Made by a program: the position numbers and the translations under genes. Below, in pieces: positions 8,207 to 14,101 of a stretch of 14,101 nt of DNA. The stretch lies in NCBI GenBank assembly GCA_019683625.1, contig JADGHY010000028.1, positions 1 through 14,101 on the forward strand. Direction: 5' to 3'. The notes beneath the pieces are model-generated. The model did no database searches. It saw nothing but the letters and a program-made list of their open reading frames with translations, and was not told where the DNA came from. Source of the DNA: Thermoflavifilum sp. Its GTDB lineage: Bacteria; Bacteroidota; Bacteroidia; Chitinophagales; Chitinophagaceae. Position 1 is the stretch's first letter. Each line of letters begins with the position of its first letter.

Positions 8207-8527
8207 ATGGTGATTGACGATCAGGCAGGCCTTCAGGATCAAATCATTGCCGTACTGAAAACCGTTTATGATCCGGAAATCCCGGTGAATATTTATGATC
8301 TGGGGTTGGTATATGAATTACATATCAACCAGGAAGGCGAAGTATTCATCCTGGTGACACTTACTGCCCCAGGATGCCCCGTGGGCGCCGATATCGTGAG
8401 TGAGATCGACGAGAAAGTCAGCCAAATTGAAGGAGTAAAGGATGTGCATGTGGAGCTCACCTTTGATCCGCCCTGGAATATGGGCATGATGAGCGAAGAG
8501 GCAAAACTGGAACTGGGATTTATGTAA
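8207..8527 (+). CDS. sufT: SufT-like DUF59/MIP18-family Fe-S maturation protein
   Basis: Small cytoplasmic DUF59 protein of 106 residues. The family hallmarks are VYDPEIPVNIYDLGLVYEL (residues 20-38), Cys57 in TLTAPGCPVG, and a C-terminal LTFDPPWNMGMMSEEA. In other bacteria SufT acts as an accessory factor in Fe-S protein maturation, and the eukaryotic relative MIP18 belongs to the cytosolic targeting complex. Its exact role here is inferred from its position as the last suf gene, 3 bases behind sufE. DUF59 domains also occur in paaD/mrp-type proteins, but the operon context favours SufT. Confidence 0.9.
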   Translation: MVIDDQAGLQDQIIAVLKTVYDPEIPVNIYDLGLVYELHINQEGEVFILVTLTAPGCPVGADIVSEIDEKVSQIEGVKDVHVELTFDPPWNMGMMSEEAKLELGFM

Positions 8528-8536
8528 TGATATGAT

Positions 8537-8576
8537 GCAACAGAAAAGCTTAAGGATTTGAAGGCATGTCTGTTGC
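8537..8576. repeat. Inverted repeat at the convergent sufT/sigma-factor junction
   Basis: GCAACAGA (8537-8544) and TCTGTTGC (8569-8576) are perfect 8-base inverted arms around a 24-base loop. It lies 9 bases past the sufT stop and overlaps the last codons of the opposing sigma-factor gene. It could serve as a bidirectional transcription stop, but neither side has a long T-tract and the loop is large. Confidence 0.28.
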
Positions 8577-9158
8577 TTTCCCGAGAAAAATCTTTTCCAT
8601 TTGCGGAGCCAGTGCATCGGCAATTTTTTTAAGGGCAATACCCATTTGGGCCTCCACCGTTTTTTGCGAAATACCCAATAATACGGCCACTTCCTTGTGT
8701 TTTAACCCATTTTCCTTCACCAACTGATAGATGACTCTGCATCGGGGTGGCAGTTGTTGGATAGCCAGTTGTATCCTGCGTTGCATCTCTACGGTTAGAT
8801 ACAATTCCTCCGGACTAGGTGCTGATGAAAGCAGATCGGGCGGACAGTCCTCCAGCCGCTCCAGCAAATTGCGCCGGGTGCGTGTCTGGTAATTGAGTGC
8901 CGTGTTTTTGATTGCTACATATAAATAAAGCTTGAGTTGTTCCACCTTTACCAGACGGGATCTTTGCTGCCATACCTTGAATAGGACATCTGAAACAATT
9001 TCTTCTGCAGCTTCATGCGATTTGATGATAGAAAAGGCAAAATGATAAAGAGGAGTATAAGCATGAAAAAATAAGGCTCGGTAGGCTTCTTCATCACCTT
9101 CAACCATGGCCTGAAGCCACGTTCTGCAGCGTTGTTCATCTAACTTCATGTTGGGCAT
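8550..9158 (-). CDS. ECF-type RNA polymerase sigma factor (FecI-like, Bacteroidota type)
   Basis: Alternative sigma factor of the sigma-70 ECF group, directing RNA polymerase to a specific promoter set. From the ATG at 9158 it has 202 residues. The frame could extend to a TTG at 9173 or begin at the ATG at 9149, and no Shine-Dalgarno sequence settles this. Region 2 (about residues 20-90) includes EEAYRALFF, AAEEIVSDVLFKVWQ and YLYVAIKNTALNY. Region 4 (about 135-185) includes LPPRCRVIYQL and the helix-turn-helix HKEVAVLLGISQKTVEAQM. In Bacteroidota such factors usually neighbour a FecR anti-sigma gene and SusC/TonB genes. None is visible here, so its regulator and targets are unknown. It converges on sufT and lies 53 bases downstream of the DUF486 gene. 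Confidence 0.93.
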   Translation of the reverse strand: MPNMKLDEQRCRTWLQAMVEGDEEAYRALFFHAYTPLYHFAFSIIKSHEAAEEIVSDVLFKVWQQRSRLVKVEQLKLYLYVAIKNTALNYQTRTRRNLLERLEDCPPDLLSSAPSPEELYLTVEMQRRIQLAIQQLPPRCRVIYQLVKENGLKHKEVAVLLGISQKTVEAQMGIALKKIADALAPQMEKIFLGKATDMPSNP

Positions 9159-9211
9159 TAAAGGAGTTACCAAACGGAATTTAAGAGGAAACTTGCAAAT
9201 CGCAAAAACTC

Positions 9212-9550
9212 CTATCGTTTAAACACAAAATAAACGGCTCCGATCATCAACAAAAAAGAAATAAGATAATTCCAGCGCAAGGGCTCTTTCAGATAAAGGG
9301 TTGCAAAAGTGGCAAACACCGTCAGGGTAATCACTTCTTGCACAATCTTCAACTGATAACCTGTCCAGCCTTCCAGGGCACCAATTCGATTGGCAGGCAC
9401 CTGAAAACAATATTCAAAAAAGGCAATAGACCAACTGATGAGAATCACTTTCCAAAGCGGAATCTGTTCGAGTTTATGTGAACCAATATGCCAATACCAA
9501 GCAATGGTCATGAAGGTGTTGGAGCAGATGAGCAACAATACCGTACGCAT
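9212..9550 (-). CDS. DUF486 (DMT-like) small integral membrane protein
   Basis: A 112-residue protein with four predicted membrane helices (about residues 2-20, 33-50, 70-87 and 92-110). It matches the DUF486 family: the central FEYCFQVPANRIG, the LKIVQEVITLTVFA helix and the LYLKEPLRWNYL loop are characteristic. The family is related by architecture to drug/metabolite transporters of the small four-helix type, but no substrate is established, so no function is assigned. The ATG at 9550 is preceded by a perfect -7 promoter element, so it is probably transcribed separately from the symporter cluster upstream. The sigma-factor gene follows at 53 bases and may be read from the same transcript. 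Confidence 0.9.
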   Translation of the reverse strand: MRTVLLLICSNTFMTIAWYWHIGSHKLEQIPLWKVILISWSIAFFEYCFQVPANRIGALEGWTGYQLKIVQEVITLTVFATFATLYLKEPLRWNYLISFLLMIGAVYFVFKR

Positions 9551-9567
9551 GGAATGTATTTATCAGA

Positions 9568-9575
9568 CAAATATA
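9568..9575 (-). promoter_or_regulatory. Bacteroidota -7 promoter element of the DUF486 gene
   Basis: Read on the minus strand this is TATATTTG, an exact match to TAnnTTTG, placed 17 bases before the ATG at 9550 and implying a very short leader. No TTTG or TTG is seen at the expected -33 distance, so the promoter is only half supported. It lies in the 85-bp gap between the DUF486 gene and the 77-residue protein gene. Confidence 0.45.
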
Positions 9576-9635
9576 GGTATCCATGCGTTTATTTCGCATC
9601 CGCGATGAAGCAACAACCCGAGATGGGATCCCTGA

Positions 9636-9869
9636 TCAGGATGGGCGCTCGTGCTTTTTAGCCGGCCAGTACATCACCACATAAAAAATGCCTAATAGCA
9701 GCATAAGCGCTCCCCACCACAGGCCTGCATGCAAATGAGCCAACACAATATGGGGATTGGCAGCCGGTGAAAACAAGGCCGGCAGGCTGGCAATCACAAT
9801 AATCAGCCCATATATCACCAGCAGGGAGCCAATGAAAAACCAGATCGAGATACCATGTTCTTCGTGCAT
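9636..9869 (-). CDS. Small two-helix membrane protein, hypothetical
   Basis: I do not recognise a named family. The 77-residue protein starts MHEEHGISIWFFIG and has two strong membrane helices (about residues 8-31 and 46-67). They are separated by a short polar loop, SPAANPHIVLAHLHAG, with two His, and followed by a basic tail (PAKKHERPS). The ATG at 9869 is 13 bases after the stop of the symporter gene, so the two are almost certainly co-transcribed and perhaps translationally linked. Some sodium:solute symporters have a small membrane partner encoded alongside (for example YjcH with ActP and YhdT with PanF). A comparable accessory role is an inference from position only. Codon use resembles its neighbours, and the TGA stop lies within the palindrome CCTGATCAGG. 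Confidence 0.82.
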   Translation of the reverse strand: MHEEHGISIWFFIGSLLVIYGLIIVIASLPALFSPAANPHIVLAHLHAGLWWGALMLLLGIFYVVMYWPAKKHERPS

Positions 9870-9882
9870 ATAGATAAGTTTT

Positions 9883-11625
9883 TTACCAGAAGATAACCTG
9901 TAAAATCAAAAAGGCAATGAATACCACCGCTGCCCAGAAGATAGGCCGTTTTACCAGGGGCAGATGCCCTTCAGACGGAATTTCCGTACATCCTCTCACC
10001 AATCCCACCAGCTCAACCTCGGGTTTGGGTCGGGTGGCCAGGCTTACGATCACGGTTACGGCCACACAAATCAGCCACGACCATAGGGCGCGGTACATAT
10101 CCTCGGCCATGGCCTTGGCATCAGGAGAACCTGCAATGATGCTTAATGCCCGCGGGTCCACCCTTACCCATACCCACATGCCAATAGAAGAAGCTGTACC
10201 CGCCAGCAAACCCCAGAATCCTCCGGCCGGAGTAGCTCGTTTCCACAACATGCCCAGAATCACTGTCCCGAACAATGGTGCTATGAAAAAGCTGAATAGC
10301 GCCTGAACATAATCCATGATGCTGGCAGCATGTTCTACCAGGTAGGCTGTACCTATACTCACGACAATGCCCACAATCGTTGCCCATCGGCCCATCCTCA
10401 CGTAATGCCTGTCATCCACCTCCTGACCGGTGATGGCCAAGTGAATGGGCTTGTAAATATCATAAGTCCATACCGTGGAAAATGCCGTGATATTGCCCGC
10501 CATGCCCGACATAAAACCGGCTATCAGGGCCGTGATGCCCAAACCCAGCAAACCTGGCCCCAGATAACGAGCCATCATCAAGGGTAAAATTTCATTATAA
10601 CTCGGCTGACCCGTGGCAGCAGCCTGATCCTGCCCTACCAGGCCGGGCATCACCGCCAACCCAATCAATCCGGGTAAAATCACGATAAATGGAACCAGCA
10701 TCTTAAAAGCCGAGCCAATGATGGGTGCCATTTTTGCTGAACGCAGGTCCTTAGCCGATAATACCCTTTGGACCACTAAAAAATCCGTTGTCCAGTATCC
10801 AAACGAAATAATGAATCCCAGGCCAAACACAATACCCGTCCAATGAATACCCATGGGATTATCTTTAAAATGGCCCAAGGTACTCCACAAATGGGTATAA
10901 TCGCCGTGCGGGAAATTTTCATGAATCCTGGCCACCATGCCCTTCCAGCCACCCACTTCCATCAGGCCAATGATGGGCACCAACAGGGCCCCTGCCCAAA
11001 TGAGCACGAATTGCAACACTTCATTGAACATGGCCGACAGCAAACCGCCCAGTACCACATATACCAGCACCGTAATAGAAGACACCCAGATGCTGAAATT
11101 AATATCCCAACCAATGATTACTTTCATGACCAGCGCCATGGAGAACATGTTCACCCCACTCATCAGAATAGTCATCAAGGCAAAAGAAATGGCTGCCAGC
11201 ATGCGTGCACTTTCCCCGAAGCGAAGTTTCAGATAACCCGGCACAGAATGCGTGCGCGAGATATAATAAAAAGGCATCATCACAATGGCCAGAAACAACA
11301 TGGCCGGTATAGCCCCGATCCAATACCAGTGTGTAGCCAGGATCCCATACTGATAAGCCGACGCGGCCCAGCCCATGAGTTCGAGTGAACCCAGATTTGC
11401 TGAAATGAAAGCCAGCCCTGCAATCCACATGGTCATCTTGCGGCCGGCCAGGAAAAAATCATCTCCCGTCTTGGTGTAACGGGAAAGATAATAACCAATG
11501 CCCAGCACCATGGCAAAATAAATCACGATGATCAGCACATCGGCCCAGCCCAGGCTAATCAGGCTAGAAGAAGCCAGCAAAACGGAAAGCATACTTGAAC
11601 AAAGTGGCATCATAAACGTACACAT
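9883..11625 (-). CDS. Sodium:solute symporter (SSS/SLC5 family), probable sugar transporter
   Basis: Cytoplasmic-membrane symporter that uses an ion gradient, normally Na+, to import a small solute. It is 580 residues with about 13-14 helices. Family features are the first helix (ADVLIIVIYFAMVLGIGYY), the DDFFLAGRKM loop, and SANLGSLELMGWAASAYQYG, resembling the unwound first core helix of SGLT-type proteins. The segment AGFMSGMAGN starts at Ala369. Aligned by eye with vSGLT, Ser373 keeps one Na+-site serine while the next position is Gly374. Start choices are the ATGs at 11625, 11613, 11610 and 11592, and no Shine-Dalgarno sequence decides among them. It follows a beta-galactosidase gene by 46 bases, suggesting galactose or a related sugar as substrate; this is inference, since SSS proteins also carry other solutes. 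Confidence 0.93.
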   Translation of the reverse strand: MCTFMMPLCSSMLSVLLASSSLISLGWADVLIIVIYFAMVLGIGYYLSRYTKTGDDFFLAGRKMTMWIAGLAFISANLGSLELMGWAASAYQYGILATHWYWIGAIPAMLFLAIVMMPFYYISRTHSVPGYLKLRFGESARMLAAISFALMTILMSGVNMFSMALVMKVIIGWDINFSIWVSSITVLVYVVLGGLLSAMFNEVLQFVLIWAGALLVPIIGLMEVGGWKGMVARIHENFPHGDYTHLWSTLGHFKDNPMGIHWTGIVFGLGFIISFGYWTTDFLVVQRVLSAKDLRSAKMAPIIGSAFKMLVPFIVILPGLIGLAVMPGLVGQDQAAATGQPSYNEILPLMMARYLGPGLLGLGITALIAGFMSGMAGNITAFSTVWTYDIYKPIHLAITGQEVDDRHYVRMGRWATIVGIVVSIGTAYLVEHAASIMDYVQALFSFFIAPLFGTVILGMLWKRATPAGGFWGLLAGTASSIGMWVWVRVDPRALSIIAGSPDAKAMAEDMYRALWSWLICVAVTVIVSLATRPKPEVELVGLVRGCTEIPSEGHLPLVKRPIFWAAVVFIAFLILQVIFW

Positions 11626-11671
11626 TTAGTAGTGGATAATGAGAAATGAATGTGATTGGTTATGCATAAAC

Positions 11672-14095
11672 TCATTGTGCAGTAATTTGTACCTGAGCAG
11701 CCTGTAAACCCTCAGCAGTGGCTGTAACTGTAATATTGCCTTTCTGTCCGTTGGATTGTATCACCAGCATGGCCAGTCCATTGAAGGCATGGCGCTGAGG
11801 TGATTTAAAGGAATCATGATCAATTTCACTGCCATTGTCTGTTCCGGCAATAAACCCGGCCCCTTGCACCTGAAAGTGAATCAGGTTATTGGCATTCGGC
11901 ACCAATACACCCTGTTGATCCACTACTTTTGCCGTTACAAACGATAAGTCACGGCCATCGGCATGAATTTGCCGACGATCCGGCTCCAGCACCAGGCGAT
12001 AAGGTGCACCGGCCGTACGCACCATAGCCGTTTTCACCACCTGATCCCCGCGATATGATACAGCCTTCAACTCGCCGGGTTCATAAGGCACCCGCCACAT
12101 CACATGAAATTGCCCCGGCTCTTTATGTCGCCGTCCCAGGGAATGTCCGTTCAGGAATAATTCCACTTCATCGGCATGGTTATAGAAGGCCCACACATCC
12201 ACCGTATCACCAGGTTTCCAGTTCCAGTGCGGAAAAATATGCAAGACAGTATCCTGAGTCCACACACTCTTGTACATGTAATAAATATCTTTGGGAAAGC
12301 CAGCCAGGTCAATGATGCCGAAATAAGAGCTTCTGGCTGGCCATGGATAAGGCGTGGGTTCACCCAGATAGTCCCATCCCGTCCAGATAAACATGCCCGA
12401 AGCAAAGGGATGATCTAAGATAGCCCGCAGCGCATCTTCATGCAAATTCCCCCAGGGCGTGCGGCAATTATCATAAGCCGAGCAAGTAAAATCGGCATTC
12501 ATCTTTTCATGGCTATCCCCGCGGGGGGGCCACACCCGGATGCTGTCCGACGGCATATCATAATGCCCACGTGTTTCCAGTGCAGAAGTGGTTTCTGAGG
12601 CAATGAAAGGCTTGCCCGGGAAGTCTTGCGGGAAACGATTATAAGCCCCGACATCATAATTATAGCCAATGACATCCAGCACGCCAGCATGTGCAATGCT
12701 GTTGTGGGGCGATTCGGGTGCATTTAATGCAGAAGTGACGGGACGGGTAGTATCCAAATTTTTCACGATGCTTACGAGTTCGCGCGCAATCACGCCCCCT
12801 GCACTATCCCACTGATCGGGAATTTCATTACCAATGCTCCAGAGAATGATGCTGGGATGATTGCGATCGCGCAAGACCATGTCTTCCAAATCGCGCCGAT
12901 GCCATTGATCCCAGTAAATATGGTAGTCGTATGGATTTTTGCCGCGCTTCCAGCAGTCAAAAGCCTCATCCATCACCAATATGCCTATGCGATCACACAA
13001 GTCTAATAATTCCGGTGCAGGAGGGTTGTGCGAAGTACGCAATCCATTTACCCCCATTTTTTTAAGCATCTCCAGCTGCCGCTCCAGGGCTCGTTCATTG
13101 ATCGCAGTCCCAAGACACCCCAGATCATGATGATCACATACCCCCCATATCTTCATGGGTTTGCCGTTCAACGAAAATCCTGTTTGCGGATCAAAATGAA
13201 AATACCGGATGCCCAGTGGCGTCACTACCTGATCTACCAATTGGCCATTCACCAATATTTCGCTCACCACGTGATAGAGATAGGGATCATCAACCGACCA
13301 CAGATGCGGATGAGGTACTTTCAGCTGCTGATGCACCTGCAAAGAATCCTGCTGAGCTGCAAAAGCTGAAACATGGCTGCTTACTTCCCTTCCCTGTGCA
13401 TCTTCAATGCGGGTGCGCAACTCAAAACGCCCGGCTGTATGGGTAAGATTGCGTATGGTGGTCTGTACGCGTACAGTAGCCGATTGCTGGCTAATTTCTG
13501 GTGTAGTCACATACACACCCCAATGATCAATATAGCAGGGATGGGTTTTTACCAACCATACATTGCGGTAAATGCCCGAACCTGAATACCAGCGTGAGTT
13601 GGGTTGGTGGGAATTATCCACCCGCACCGCAATCACATTTTCTCCGCCAAAGTGGATATACGGCGTGAGATCATATTCGAAGGAACTATATCCATAAGGC
13701 CTCTCCCCCAGAAAATGCCCGTTTATCCACACCCGGCTATCCATGTATACGCCGTCGAAATCCACGAAAATGCGTTTACCCCGATCGGCTTCTGAAACCC
13801 GAAATGTTTTCCGATACCAGCCTACCCCTCCCGGCAGGGCTCCTCCACCCGGCGTAGCAGGATTATCCCGGCTAAAACTCCCTTCAATGCTCCAATCATG
13901 TGGCAGATTCAGCTGGCGCCAATGGTGATCATCAAAAGAGGGTTGTTCGGCTCCTACCGGATCGCCCAGCACAAAACGCCAGTGATCATCAAAATTTTCG
14001 CGTATCCTGGCTTGCTGGGCATCACCCACCTGCCAGCTGATGGCAAAAAAACAAGAAATAATTGTAAGAACGACAAGTTTTTTATCTGGCAGCAT
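11672..14095 (-). CDS. Exported glycoside hydrolase family 2 beta-galactosidase (DUF4982 type)
   Basis: Retaining exo-glycosidase predicted to release terminal beta-galactose from oligosaccharides. It has 807 residues. The N-terminus is a Sec signal peptide (MLPDKK then a hydrophobic stretch to about Ala26 in VGDA), so it is exported, probably to the periplasm. Domains by position: sugar-binding jelly roll (about 45-185, with LPHDW at 64-68 and GGALPGGVGWYRKTF), Ig-like domain (about 190-295), TIM barrel (about 300-600), a DUF4982-like domain (about 625-690) and a C-terminal Ig-like domain. Glu424 in SIGNEIPDQ is the expected acid/base and Glu501 in FIASETTSAL the expected nucleophile; their 77-residue spacing is normal for GH2. 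The ATG at 14095 gives a good signal peptide, so the gene is probably complete although the frame is open to the window edge. Beta-glucuronidase or another GH2 activity is possible but less likely. Confidence 0.94.
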   Translation of the reverse strand: MLPDKKLVVLTIISCFFAISWQVGDAQQARIRENFDDHWRFVLGDPVGAEQPSFDDHHWRQLNLPHDWSIEGSFSRDNPATPGGGALPGGVGWYRKTFRVSEADRGKRIFVDFDGVYMDSRVWINGHFLGERPYGYSSFEYDLTPYIHFGGENVIAVRVDNSHQPNSRWYSGSGIYRNVWLVKTHPCYIDHWGVYVTTPEISQQSATVRVQTTIRNLTHTAGRFELRTRIEDAQGREVSSHVSAFAAQQDSLQVHQQLKVPHPHLWSVDDPYLYHVVSEILVNGQLVDQVVTPLGIRYFHFDPQTGFSLNGKPMKIWGVCDHHDLGCLGTAINERALERQLEMLKKMGVNGLRTSHNPPAPELLDLCDRIGILVMDEAFDCWKRGKNPYDYHIYWDQWHRRDLEDMVLRDRNHPSIILWSIGNEIPDQWDSAGGVIARELVSIVKNLDTTRPVTSALNAPESPHNSIAHAGVLDVIGYNYDVGAYNRFPQDFPGKPFIASETTSALETRGHYDMPSDSIRVWPPRGDSHEKMNADFTCSAYDNCRTPWGNLHEDALRAILDHPFASGMFIWTGWDYLGEPTPYPWPARSSYFGIIDLAGFPKDIYYMYKSVWTQDTVLHIFPHWNWKPGDTVDVWAFYNHADEVELFLNGHSLGRRHKEPGQFHVMWRVPYEPGELKAVSYRGDQVVKTAMVRTAGAPYRLVLEPDRRQIHADGRDLSFVTAKVVDQQGVLVPNANNLIHFQVQGAGFIAGTDNGSEIDHDSFKSPQRHAFNGLAMLVIQSNGQKGNITVTATAEGLQAAQVQITAQ

Positions 14096-14101
14096 ATATG
14101 G

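Noticed and set aside
9159..9173. TTG-initiated extension of the sigma factor
   Set aside because: It adds five residues only. The ATG at 9158 is the simpler start, and neither has a Shine-Dalgarno sequence.
9625..9640. Overlapping palindromes GGGATCCC and CCTGATCAGG at the end of the 77-residue protein gene
   Set aside because: They have no loop or T-tract and overlap the stop codon. Short perfect palindromes of this size occur by chance, and there is no sign of an operator.
10843..11388. 181-residue His-rich plus-strand open frame
   Set aside because: It lies wholly antisense to the well-supported symporter gene. Its His/Gln/Pro-rich composition is what the reverse of a membrane-protein gene with this codon use gives, and no domain is recognisable.
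11660..11669. Palindrome TTATGCATAA between the beta-galactosidase and symporter genes
   Set aside because: A single 10-base AT-rich palindrome with no -7 or -33 element nearby. Chance is the simplest explanation.

Overview
The window looks like chromosomal DNA from a member of the Bacteroidota, most likely a Chitinophagaceae-like bacterium. This is inferred from several features. Genes mostly lack Shine-Dalgarno sequences, and one promoter element matches the Bacteroidota -7 consensus TAnnTTTG exactly. The suf genes are in the order sufA-B-C-D-S-E-T. There is also a short FecI-like ECF sigma factor, a DUF486 membrane protein and a DUF4982-type GH2 beta-galactosidase. I see no mobile element, CRISPR array, rRNA or tRNA, and no stretch over about 300 bp without a gene.

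Layout, left to right. (1) Bases 1-2237 (+): a membrane pyrophosphatase gene (hppA) cut by the left edge. Its residues predict a K+-dependent, probably H+-pumping enzyme whose ion-gate glutamate sits in helix 5. (2) A 205-bp intergenic region holds a weak hairpin and a candidate promoter. (3) Bases 2443-8527 (+): a compact, intact SUF iron-sulfur cluster operon made of an A-type carrier, SufB, SufC, SufD, SufS, SufE and a SufT-like DUF59 protein. SufS and SufE mobilise sulfur from cysteine, SufBCD is the ATP-driven scaffold, and SufA and SufT act in cluster transfer and maturation. Every catalytic residue I can place is present. (4) The operon converges on minus-strand genes: an ECF sigma factor (8550-9158) with no anti-sigma gene nearby, then a small DUF486 membrane protein (9212-9550) with its own promoter element.

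(5) Bases 9636-14095 (-): a likely three-gene sugar-utilisation operon, transcribed right to left. It encodes an exported GH2 beta-galactosidase, a sodium:solute symporter and a 77-residue two-helix membrane protein. The inferred division of labour is that the exported hydrolase frees a sugar outside the cytoplasm and the symporter imports it. The small protein could be a symporter accessory, but its function is unknown. No SusC/SusD genes are present, so this is not a classical polysaccharide utilisation locus.

The window is mostly ordinary core and catabolic genes, and I did not find a convincing new defence or mobile system. The items most worth a second look are the pyrophosphatase ion-gate arrangement, the small protein paired with the symporter, the lone sigma factor and the recurring AAYC-ATG start context in the suf operon.
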